64,000 nt of DNA from Symbiodinium natans (lineage: Eukaryota > Sar > Dinophyceae > Suessiales > Symbiodiniaceae). The translations under genes and the position numbers were made by a program. Where the stretch lies: contig CAJNDS010000236.1 in assembly GCA_905221605.1 (NCBI GenBank), positions 387,001-451,000 of the forward strand. The letters run 5' to 3'. A model generated the notes under the pieces. It saw only the letters and a list, made by a program, of their open reading frames with translations. It ran no database searches and was not told the origin of the DNA. Shown in pieces: positions 44,201-53,503 of this stretch. Within the stretch, counting starts at the first letter, position 1; the number at the start of each line of letters is the position of its first letter.

Positions 44201-47135
44201 CAAAGCAGAGCAGTCATGAGTTGCATGTAGGATCAAGCGTGCTCACGAGCACAGCATCTCATCACATAATCTGCTCACGAGCCAGGTGTAGCCAATGCGC
44301 CTTAACATGACTCCTACGCGCATGAGCTACTCAAGCTTGCCTGTTTCTTTCGCGGTAGCTGCTCAGGAGTCAACTCGGATGGCTGGTTCTTCGGTCGCCC
44401 CCTGGACGAAAATCAAGACAGAGGGACCTCTTACCGGAGGTTTAAGGGGGTTGGAGATGGAAGGCTTTGAAGACCCCTCCCCCCTACCCTGCCAAGAAAG
44501 GGGCTTGTGCCGCATGATGCATCTGATTTTTTTGTGCACGTCGTGATTAGTCCTGTTTCCTGGCGGTCCGATGCGAGTCCGGTTGCACTTGGAAGGGGTA
44601 CAGCCTAGGGTCCAGCGTAGGGTCTACGGCGCCTGCATGAGCAGGCTGCATGGTGCTACATGTTGTTGTGGGGCGTTGTTTGCTTATGCACCTTAAACCC
44701 TTTGTTTTTCTTGGGCCCCAAGGGGCCCCTCGGAGGGCCCTTTGGCCCCTCTGGTTGGTGATCTCAGGACCCGTCCTCTTGGCCTTTCTTCGCCTCTGCC
44801 GTCACCACCTCGGCTCGCTGGTCTTCGGCTCCTGTCACCCGGCCTCCCCAGAATCATCGGTGGCCTCTTTTGGGTGCTTTCAAGGAGCCTTGGAACTTTT
44901 GGAATGTCAGCCTGGGGCGCCTTTGCAGTGTGCGGAAAAGAATGCTCTCACGATACAAAGGTATCATGGCCGTCGCCACCATGCTACGAATCTTGGCATG
45001 GCAATGGCTTGCGCACCACGACACCCCTCGTGGCACGTGTCTGTGCTATAATTACAGTGCGCTCCCACGCATACATCGACTCTCTGTGCCAAGATTCCTC
45101 CAAGAATTCGTTACTAGGTCCTCAGTGCCTCTCGAGGACTCATCTTCGAGTACATCGCCGCGAAGACGAAAGACCAGGAACAGCATTGGGAGACATTGAC
45201 GTCGCTGCCCGCGCAGTGGTGTAAGACACCGGACCCATCAACCCTGCTAAAGGCTTATCTGTGCATGTATGTGGAACATATGTAGAGCAATAACTGAATT
45301 GTACTTTTTCTTAATATGCATGATCTATCTTTATATAGTATACAGAAAAACATATGTGTGTATATATATATATATATGTACATATCTGCATATGTACGCC
45401 GTCCAGCACCACTGCAGGAGTCCAACCCCGTGGTGCGAGCGGTGGTGTGCGCATGCCGCTGCGGCCTCTGGTGCCTGGAGCGCTGCCTGCAGTTCATCAC
45501 GGAGTACGCCTACGCAGGGGCGCCCAAGAGCTACAGCAACTGTCATAGGGGGTGTCCACCTATACATGTATATATATATAATGTGTCGTATATATATATA
45601 TGTATGTGCATATATATGTATATACATTGTAGATCTTTATGTACATGTCTTTTCATGGTCCACAACAGCTAAGTCAGCCGACACGAGGGTCTCAGATCGG
45701 TCGGTCGAACGAGCTGAGTGGATCTTTTCCCGGAGCAGCTGAGTTCCGAATGCCCTAAACCCTAAACCCTAAACCCTAAACCTTCGCTCCAGTCCATGTG
45801 TATGTCTGACTTGAGGTTGTGCAAGAGATTGCAAAATCAGGTCTATGTGGCTGTGACCGGCAAGACATTCTGCGCTTCTGCTCACGCGTCGTTCGTCTTC
45901 TTTGCCAAGTACCCGGTTCCCTCGTCCCATTTTGTCATGCCACTTGAGGGTCCTATCCGGGCTGAGTCGGGCCTGACATGAGCGTGTGCACTGGTGTGCA
46001 CTCAAGAATTCCGCGGTGCCTTTAGCACAAACGTGTGCTGGGATTTCGGGGAGAGTGGGACATACATAAGGCAGGACGGAGACAGAGTTAGAGCCTCACT
46101 GAAGGTGCAAACTGCCATGGACAAGATGGCATCTGCGGCTTCTAGTCCAAACTCAGCAAGCTGTCCCACATGGGTTGAGGGTTTAGGGTTTAGGGCAGGG
46201 ACCCCGAATATAGCCCCCCCAAAGTCCGAGTCCCAAGAAATGAGGACCCCAAGACAAGGTACCCTATCATCGGAAACCCCCCCAATCTCGGTTCCCAAGC
46301 ACGGCAGCAGATTCCTCAACACCGACTCAACACCCAACGTGCTCCTTTTTCGATCTCGGGATCTCAGAAATTCTTTCCCAACCTGGATGGACACTTCACC
46401 TGCCTTGGGTCGACCCGAACCTTGAATTGCACAAATCTCCAGGGGCGGTTCAGGGGAGTTCAGGGTTCCGAGAAAGCCTGAGCCCTGAAAGGGCATTCAG
46501 TTGCTGCACTTCTGCTGGCCTCCCTAAACCCTAAACCCTAAACCCTAAACCCTAAACCCTAAACCCTAAACCCTAAACCCTAAACCCTAAACTCCCACAG
46601 GCCTTGGGCTACCTACTTTGTGTTACAGTGCCTCTCGGCCTGGCTGTGGTCGCCTTCCCCTGGCTGTCCCAGGCAGGGCGATAGGGGGATAGGGGGGTTT
46701 ACGAAAATAAGGGACCCCTATAATAGCAGTTTAATAGCACCCCCCCCCCCCCCCCCCCAAATAGTAGGTTTAGGGTTTGGGGTTTAGGTTTAGGGTTTAG
46801 GGTTTAGCGTTTAGCGTTTAGGGTTTAGGGTTTAGGGTTTAGGGGGATCCCCTTATAATGAGGACCCGACTAATAAGGTATCCCCTAATATCGTAAACCC
46901 CCCCATATAGGATCCTGGAGGGGAACCATGCAGAGTTCCGTCGGGGCTCGGCCAAAATTTCCTAAAAGTTGCATGCCCTCAAGGTGAGCCAAACATCCCA
47001 AACCTCCCTAAACCCTAAACCCTAAACCCTAAACCCTTAAAAGCCTTCGCTTGGGACCTTTCGAACTGGCAAGGCATGGCCTCCGTGTGCCTTCGTCATC
47101 ATCGCCCTGTCGTATGCCTCCCAACTGATCGGTCA
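38220..47135 (+). CDS. Choline transporter-like protein (CTL/SLC44), middle and 3' part
   Basis: CTL/SLC44 proteins carry choline-type substrates across membranes with about ten helices. Exons in family order: 38220-38283 (VIIMGFACCLLATVWLCC, TM2); 38390-about 38545 (RRRNVLIALLFLVLICADYV, TM3); about 39525-39653; 40001-40075 (FRILVELLKEASNTM, the family KEAS segment); 40388-40475 (MPSLLLAPFVLALSMIFM); about 40860-40938; perhaps 41096-41200 and 41275-41335; 41798-41885 (FLFIYHFHASLCIAITAM); 44768-44832 (RHHLGSLVFGS, family RYHLGSLAFGS); 45137-45178 (LIFEYIAAKTKD); 45418-45515 (LWCLERCLQFITEYAY, family LWCLEKxLKFLNxNAY); 45841-45920 (VAVTGKTFCASAHASFVFF, family IYGxNFCxSAKxAF); 46601-46668 (LLCVTVPLGLAVVAFPWL); about 47074-47130 (PCAFVIIALSYASQLIG). 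The N-terminal part is missing here and may be at 18.0-19.7 kb. The last exons are not found. The intron 41886-44767 contains a complete separate gene. Confidence 0.75.
38566..38656. mobile_element. Palindromic MITE-like element, family B
   Basis: Left end CCAGGATGGGCTATTATACC, right end GGCCCAATAGCCCATCCTGG. It begins within about 25 bases of the 3' end of a CTL exon. Relatives at 47195 and 52271. Confidence 0.8.
40117..40325. repeat. Large imperfect inverted repeat
   Basis: AATCCCCACCCCTAATATTA on the left and CATATTAGGGGGTAAGGGGA on the right, with poly(C) and AT-rich sequence between. Probably another MITE-like family in a CTL intron. Confidence 0.6.
41215..41375. repeat. CCCTAAA array and opposed TTTAGGG array
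   Basis: CCCTAAA units at 41215-41270 and TTTAGGG units at 41342-41375 face each other around a 70-base segment that reads as an exon (AVGLAQADEMSQLRQLLGENF). Confidence 0.85.
42199..43245 (+). CDS. Short-chain dehydrogenase/reductase, intronless, nested in a CTL intron
   Basis: SDR enzymes reduce or oxidise small molecules with NAD(P)H. The 348-residue frame has the full set of marks: Rossmann TGCTTGTG (TGxxxGxG) at residues 39-46, CNNAGV with NNAG at 120-123, a Ser in NHSSGA at 174-175, and the catalytic YHQTK with Tyr214 and Lys218. It is nearest to the retinol dehydrogenase / WW-domain oxidoreductase / protochlorophyllide reductase branch; the substrate is unknown. I chose ATG 42199 because it gives MGCGASKR, a good N-myristoylation and palmitoylation signal that would anchor it to a membrane; the frame is open up to ATG 41980. 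It is the only long intronless enzyme here, has no repeats in it, and lies on the same strand inside the CTL intron, which fits insertion of a retroposed mRNA. Confidence 0.9.
   Translation: MGCGASKRSYTEPRKIETKFYHDFEKKIPSLAGKVVLITGCTTGTGFIAACCAAKKGATVVMLNRKSSRSEAAEAEVQKVVTEGKVMTVECDLQSFENVKAAAAKLKELFSETGVDVLCNNAGVMALADEATKDGYDVQMQTNHLSHFLLTKEIFPLLEKGAALRGEARIVNHSSGARFAPSTPLTAKYLGKNGGALGGNSSSMLCGGARWERYHQTKLANAVYTVELAERLKNASSKVKVLCAAPGLASTNLQVTTNQADGMSETWIMKYGQSGEDGTMPLVQCCFGEGSENGDFWEPQTKSMGMRMKGLPQKFPLEPICTKAESRKILWEESEKACGPFVLSGLSN
43246..44760. other. CTL intron remainder, no further gene
   Basis: Several frames of 70-170 codons overlap on both strands. A + frame at about 43745-43910 has fairly protein-like composition but no motif. 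No telomere-like arrays occur here, unlike other introns in the window. Confidence 0.35.
45345..45385. repeat. TA microsatellites in CTL introns
   Basis: (TA)n near 45360-45380 and again at 45568-45620. Frames rich in Tyr and Ile here are due to the repeats. Confidence 0.85.
46525..46592. repeat. CCCTAAA array next to a CTL exon
   Basis: Ten units that end eight bases before the acceptor AG of the exon at 46601. Confidence 0.92.
46690..46905. mobile_element. Inverted-repeat element with a TTTAGGG core
   Basis: GGGGGGTTTACGAAAATAAG at the left is mirrored by CCTAATATCGTAAACCCCCC at the right. Inside are an 18-base poly(C) run and about ten TTTAGGG-type units, some TTTAGCG. It lies just after the CTL exon ending near 46668. 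Confidence 0.7.
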
Positions 47136-47194
47136 GACTAAGCCTAAGGGTTCAGGGTTCAGGGTTTAGGGTTGAGGGTTTAGGGTTTAGGGTT

Positions 47195-47284
47195 GGAGGA
47201 TGGGCGATTAGGCCTTAAAATCCCTTTAGTGAACTATAAAGGGCTCCCTTTAAGGGATTAGAGGGTAGAATCGCCCATCCTGGT
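47195..47284. mobile_element. Palindromic MITE-like element, family B
   Basis: Left end GGAGGATGGGCGATTAGGCC, right end GTAGAATCGCCCATCCTGG, with AATCCCTTTAGTG and TAAGGGATT inside. It directly follows a TTTAGGG array. Confidence 0.75.
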
Positions 47285-47899
47285 AAGCATGTAGGATTTA
47301 GCCTACGCGCACGAATTCGCGATTGCTGCTATTTTGAGAACACCATCTGACATTCACCAGGGCGACGGGTTGCTGTTGTTAAGCGGCCTTGGCATGAGCG
47401 AGTTGGATGCCACGCCCTTAAAAAACATCCCCCAAGAGTCCGACCATTAGGTCACAACCCGACTGGCAGCTGGCATCTACGACGTCTGCATCACCACTCT
47501 TTTCGTCTGCGTGATGCGTGACTGCGAGCATTATGGAGGCCGTTGCTGGGACCCGAAGCACACGTACTCAGCATGCAAGGCGCCCGCGGAGCTCTGACAC
47601 AAAAGTTTGCGTCCCAGAAACACATTCTTTTTCTGGAGACGACCTCGAACATATACCGCGCAAACCCAAGGGATGAGGTCCGAGAAGAACGATTGGACAA
47701 TTCAGTTGCGTGTGGGTTGCCATAGAAAACGCCAGAGTGAATGTCGTGCACGAGAAATGCAAGCTTTAGTTCCATGAGCTTAACTTATGTATTCTAGCAC
47801 CCATGATGTTTAATGTGTATCAAACTAAGTTACGCAACCGATTGAAATGGGGAGAATCGAATACAAAGAAACGCTATACTTGTGATATAGAAAAGATCA

Positions 47900-49320
47900 C
47901 TTACAAAGCTTGCCATCTGTATAGCTGGGCTGTACATTCGGTTGAAGCCCTATATAAGTGCTCTATGATTCGTGCTCTATGATTCACAGGCGGCCCCCTT
48001 CGGTGAGTTGAGTGCGAAGGAAAGGCAAGGAAAGGCAAGGAAAGGGAAGGAAAGGAAAGGGAACCTTCTTCATGCAAGGCGTGAGCATAAGGCCGCATCC
48101 GATCTCGAACCTCAAGACCAGGTCCTACTCAAAAGGTTCCTTTCAATTTCTTTAGCGTCTTCGGCATGTGAACCCTCAACGTTTTTCACGGCTCGCATCC
48201 CAAACTCTGAGGCTACATGAGCAACGCATCCCAAACTCTAAGGCTACATGAGCAAAACTCTCCGGAACGCCTGTGGCTTCGGCGACCTCGCTCGTCAAAG
48301 CCTGGCGCGGCAGTCGGGCATCGACGGCATCGAGCTCCAGTGATCAAGCAGGGATGAAAATTGATCGAGCTTGGGGTTCAATCTTGTCAACTTTGGCAGA
48401 CTTTGTATAGACCCCCTCCCCACCCGCCTGGCCCTCGCCCTCGCAGGCTTTGTGCATCGCCCGTGGCGAACCAGCTCTTCTGCCGGGCGATCATGATGAG
48501 CCTGGTGCTCAAGCTTGCAAAACCCATAGTTTCATCCCGAAACGCGCGGCATTCGGAGTGGAGGGCTCTCCAACGCTGCTGGCAGTGCAAAGGCTTGAGA
48601 TTTCCCTTTGCGTAGGCGTGGCCGGATTGAAGCTTAAAGAACCCGTCTGAACCCGTGGGCAGGCCCCGCCTCGTTTACCATCACGCCGGAGCAGGTGGGG
48701 AGATTTCTATCGGATATTGGCTTCGTGGTGAAGCCGGCTCGGGCTCAGGTTCATCCATTTCCTATAAAATTATCAAGATCAATATAGACATAGATAAACT
48801 ATAAATCAATAAATACGCAAGACAAAAGTGTATATATATATATATAGAAATGCTAATATACATATATATATATATTTATATAGTAGCTTAGTAGCTCATA
48901 TTCGTGGCCCTTTCGGAAAGATGTTCGGCTCTTGCCCCATATTGGCACCAAGACCCCGACAGTTGTCGGCTCGCCCCGCACGGAGGAGGAAGTTTCAGGA
49001 GCAGATCCTGATTAGTATCTGCATCCGGCTGCCCAGCTCACGATGTGTGTATGACCATGGGGGGTGGAGCACAACTTTGCCTCTCTTGGAGAAACTCCCG
49101 AGCTGTTGCTTTGTGACTGAAGATCCTTCTTAAGCTGATTTTTGGAAGCGTCCAGGGCCCAGGGATAGTCGCAGCAAGGGTTTCCCTTCTCAAAGGGTCC
49201 CCTCCCCATTCGCCAGGCTGAGGAGTTAGCAGCAGAGTTTGCGAAGAACGCCGGCGCAACTTGGCTGCAACGAGACTTGGGACAAGCCGCCGGAGGTACA
49301 CGGGATGCTGGCGCATATTG
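47900..49320 (+). CDS. Uncharacterised multi-exon gene, candidate exons
   Basis: Stretches that read as protein on the + strand: about 48250-48345 (LRNACGFGDLARQSLARQS), 48664-48750 (FTITPEQVGRFLSDIGFVV, ending before a GT) and 49211-49300 (AEELAAEFAKNAGATWLQR, after a CCAG acceptor). They may be exons of one gene. No family is recognised. A 48000-48060 stretch of AAGGAAAGGC repeats and a 31-base tandem pair at about 48194-48255 lie nearby. Splice edges and frame joins are guesses. Confidence 0.3.
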
Positions 49321-49822
49321 AGCTGCAATCGTGTCCCTCTTGAACCGTCAAGGACCGTAATCTCTATAATTAGTTGGTGATGGGTGCACGATGTTGCGGT
49401 TCCTGCAGCGCGTCACGCTGCATCTGGTTTCGGAGCGGTCTAGTTGAAGCAGCAACCGTGCTGCCTCATTCACTGCCCTCCGGCGAGAGCACAGAATGCG
49501 ACATGCATGTTCGGCAGAGTGTCTTAAGGCGGGACATGCGCACCAAACTATTCGATGCCGAATGCATGTCTTGGACCGCAGCTGATGAAGTCAAGGCCCA
49601 AAGCTCACGAGCTTCACGACCCCTCAGAACCAACCCACAGGCAAAGTCCACCGCCCTCGCAGACATGCAAGACCTGTCCATGGAGGCCAAAATTCTTTTG
49701 CGGAGAAAAGGGTCGTTTTCTCTGGGGGGGAGGGGGGGGAGGACTTGGAGATAGTTTGGGTTCAGGCTTGACTTGGGAATTGGGGGGGGGGGGGGGGGCA
49801 GGCTGAAGGCTTCAGGCCCTTT

Positions 49823-51790
49823 TTGCTTGGGCTATGCGGCTATGGCATGAGCTCCCCAGAACCAGCGGAAGGTCGATTCAGGTTCCTGCCTTCTGACTGT
49901 GGGCGTTGGGTGGCGTTGCTGAATGTTGCAGGGTTTCAGATTCACCGCTTAAGGCAAAGTTCGTTAGAAGTATCGGTATTCGGGCTTGGGGCGTCGATTC
50001 GCAAGCTCCGGGCGGCCGGTATGCCCTCCCTGTCTCAGGTGGTTCTCAAAACCCAGGTGGAGGGCTCCTACCGTAGCCCGGATGCAGTCGGTTCCAGGTT
50101 ACAGGTGCTTCGTTCTGGTGCTCCTTCGAGGCCCAGCAGTACTCGCTTCTATCGCGAACCGTGTAGGAGCTTACTCGGGGGCCTTCACGGCTCTACCGAG
50201 CCCAGGCGCCCTGAGAGAAAACGCCGGCTTCGGGTTTAGGGCTTTGGGGAAAGAAGGACATGTTGAGCTGAGCCCTGAACCGAAAACCCTAAACCCTAAA
50301 CCCTAAACCCTAAACCCTAAACCCTAAACCCTAAACCCTGAACCCTGAACCCTGAACCCTGAACCCTGAACCCTAAACCCTAAACCCTAAACCCTAAACC
50401 CTAAACCCACCCTATCCCAAGGCATCTTTCCAACCACCGGGCCGGGTTGGCGAGAGCTCATGGCTGGTGGGCCTGGGGCTCATTCACTAAATTTATAAGT
50501 GTACTTATAGCTGTACTTATAACCATATTTGGGCACTTCAGGGGCTTTAAATTATAAGTGTACTTATAACTGTACTTATAACCATATTAGGGCACTTCAC
50601 TTCAGGGGCTTAGATGTGTGTTTCCTGTACAGCTATAATTGGTTGTTAAGTTCCATGGTTTTCTGTACAGTTATAACCGGTTGTTAAGTTCCATGAACCT
50701 CCAACGAAGGTCGTACTGGTAAAGGTTCCCTTAATCCTAACATGGCCCTTCAATTCCCTTAGGGATCCTTTTAAAAGGGGACCCCCCCCAAAACCCAAAG
50801 GTGCAACCTTAAGGGTCCCAGGTAGAACCCTAAACCCTAAACCCTAAACCCTAAACCCTAAACCCTAAACCCTAAACCTAGAGGGTCCAGGCCAAGAGTT
50901 GTTGTTTGAAGCCGGAGCGAAACAAACAAACCTGACCTGGAAGATGTCCTAAATGCTAAACCCTGAACCCTAAACCCTAAACCCTGAACCCTGAACCCTA
51001 AACCCTAAACCCTAAACCCTAACCTCGGAAGATGGAAAGCGCCCGAAGGTCCCTACCCAGCGTGGATCCTGAGCCGGCCAGTGGCTCAGGGTTCTTCCGG
51101 GGTCCTAGGTAGGAGAAGGGGGGACCCTTAAAGCGGAACCCTTCTGAACCCTCTTCTGGCTTAAACAGAGACCTTGTTGAGAGGGTCTATATCCGCAAGG
51201 GTCCCCGGAAGCCTATCCCCTATCTGGTTGAGGTCGGATTGTTGATTTGTATGGGCGTTGGCCCCTATGAAACTCATCGGGTTCTGATTGAAAATCAATC
51301 CCCATCCCCTGCCCCAAAGAAATGCTCGGCTTCACGAGCATTGAGATTCATGAATTTTGGAACCCAGGGTTGATAGTTATGAGAGGGTTTCTGTCAAACC
51401 GGGACCCGACATGCAGCACTCCTTACACCCCCCCCCCGCCTGTAGCCTCCGCCATCAACATGCTCGCCGCCCAAGTTTCCGGCTTTGCGGGTGTTAGGGC
51501 TTTCTGTGCATTAGGCCCACAAAAGGCTCATGCCAACCCCCTTGAGTTCCCCCCAAAGCTCTACCAAAATAGCTGCGGCATGCCCTCAGGATCAGCAGAT
51601 ATACATCAAATCGGGGTCAGTTGCTGCGCCGTCAACCCCTGAAGCCCGGGAACCGGATGGCCGTGCTGCTGCCCCTGCCTCTGGGAGAGAAGCCACTTCG
51701 GCGTCTTGCCTCTCACAACGGGTGCGCTCCTGTAGTCTGAAGCTTGGAGGGTTTCATGTATCAGATTTGTCAGGGTGGTTGTCAAAATGA
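49823..51790 (+). CDS. Uncharacterised candidate exons
   Basis: A 138-codon frame at 49823-50239 (GRWVALLNVAGFQIHRLRQ), a piece at 51449-51500 (VASAINMLAAQVSGFAG) and 51590-51720 (DQQIYIKSGSVAAPS, then a Pro/Ala-rich tail) have protein-like composition. They may be parts of one or two genes. None has a domain I know. Confidence is low because GC-rich DNA here is open on several frames. Confidence 0.22.
50284..50408. repeat. CCCTAAA array with CCCTGAA block
   Basis: Seven CCCTAAA units, five CCCTGAA units, then five CCCTAAA units. The variant block in the middle shows local expansion. Confidence 0.93.
50489..50700. repeat. Tandem and inverted repeat cluster
   Basis: A block of about 65 bases (TTATAAGTGTACTTATAACT and following) occurs twice, then a block with TGTACAGTTATAACCGGTTG occurs twice. 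The first pair and second pair are partly inverted relative to each other. Related sequence at 53165-53215. The cluster ends in CCATGAACCTCCAA, the terminus of family D. Confidence 0.75.
50826..51025. repeat. Two CCCTAAA arrays
   Basis: 50826-50880 and 50950-51025, the second with CCCTGAA units. Confidence 0.9.
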
Positions 51791-51872
51791 TGGTCCCTTT
51801 TGGGATCCCTCGCATAGTACGGCACCTAGTATTACCCCAAAAGGGACCATCAATTTTGACAACCACCCCTGT
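51772..51872. mobile_element. Palindromic MITE-like element, family F
   Basis: AGGGTGGTTGTCAAAATGAT and TTTTGACAACCACCCCT are inverted repeats, continued inward by GGTCCCTTTTGGG and CCCAAAAGGGACC. The stem is about 31 bp with one or two mismatches and a loop of about 35 bases. The near-perfect arms suggest a young insertion. Confidence 0.85.
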
Positions 51873-52270
51873 AGGAGGAGAGTTCCACAGAAAATCCGGC
51901 TATTGTAGGGTCCGGCCCAACATTTCTCCCAATCCAGCACCCCCCTAAATCGACAGTAAGGTGCGGACTGCAAGGGTCTGTGAGGCGCACGTGGGTCCTA
52001 CGGGTACCATAGCCCAATCTTGACGCCCAATTCAGCCTTTTTCCCCAATGAAGCTTCAACGCTGCACATTCCCAGGATGGGCTATGATACCCCATTTAGT
52101 CGAGGCATAATAGCCCATGGTTTAGGGTTTAGGGTTTAGGGTTTAGGGTTTGCATCCTGATATCCCTATTCGGTGCCGCAGTTAGGGAGCCGATTTTAGA
52201 CCAAGCTGCGCCTCGGCCGGCGGCAGCTACCCCGCCGAGGACTGCACGCCGGTCTCGGGTTGAGGGTCAC

Positions 52271-52369
52271 CGGGCTGGTATGGGCTTTATTCTACCCTAG
52301 AATCCCCTTAAAAGGCCCTTTGTAAAGGTTCAAAAATGGGGATTTTCAGGCCTAATAGCCCACCCTGGG
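52271..52369. mobile_element. Palindromic MITE-like element, family B
   Basis: Left end GGGCTGGTATGGGCTTTATT, right end CTAATAGCCCACCCTGGG. A further half copy lies at 52072-52120. Confidence 0.7.
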
Positions 52370-53310
52370 TTGTGTCACATAAGCCAGCATCGCCCAACGT
52401 GCCAAATCAAACCCACACACCTAGGTCCCATGCGCATGCTGTAGCTCCCATTGCGGTCCCATGCGCTCGTGTGCTTTGCTGAATCTCCGGCCCCTTCCGA
52501 CGTCACACTCGTGGCACCCGCCTCAGTCCCTTGCGCGCCTCAGGCAAAGTACAAAAGAGTCCAAATCTTGCTCTGCGCCGCAGTCCCCTGCACATGCTCT
52601 TGGAGAAACTGTCTTTCTCTTATGGCCTTGAATCACGGAGAGCGTCATTTGCGATGTGATGTGGGGTTTCTCGGTCCGTGGTTTCTCAAAAGCTGGAAGA
52701 CATGGAGCCTTTGGCCTTTTTTCTCTAGTTGAACTAGAGAATGGGTCCTGGTGGTGCGTGTCTTAGGTGTTGTATGTTCACTTAGTACAGAAGGGCCCTA
52801 TGCGGCTATGGTTCAATATGGACCATGAAGCCCGAAACCCTAAAGACAAAAGCCCCGAACCCAGAAGTGACTGCTGACCGAGTGCCTCGCCTGGTTCGTC
52901 CGGGCGTGAGCGAGTAAAAAGCTGAACCCCAAACCCTAAACCAATTGTCGGCCTTCGTCATGATCCCAGCGGCGTGGATTCGCCCAAGCGGTGCAGGAGT
53001 GAATAACAGGAATAACAACAAGGCGGAGAAGAAACCTAGACCTGAAACCCGAAACCCTAAACCCTAAACCACCCTAAACCCTGAACCCTAAACTAACCTT
53101 TAAACCCTAACCCCCCTAAAATAGCAGCAATCGCGCTTTCTGCACCCTAGAGAGGAGGCCGGTTTCGGCCCGAGTATGGTTATAAGTACAGTTACAAGTA
53201 CAGTTATAACCCTAACCCCTAAACCCTAAACCCTGAACCCAAAACCCTAAACCCTAAACCCTAAACCCTAAAGGTCCATGAGTGCCATGAACCTCCAAGC
53301 AAGAGGAGGC

Positions 53311-53452
53311 ATGTTTCGGGCCTTCCGATGCTTGCTCCTGGCGGCCGCCCTCGGCGAGCCGAGCCGCGGGATCGTCCGCGGGCCCAGGGGCACATCTTTT
53401 GGGCTTTTTCTTTGGGTTTAGTGTTTAGGGTTTAGGATTTGGGGTTTAGGGT

Positions 53453-53503
<51 letters not shown>

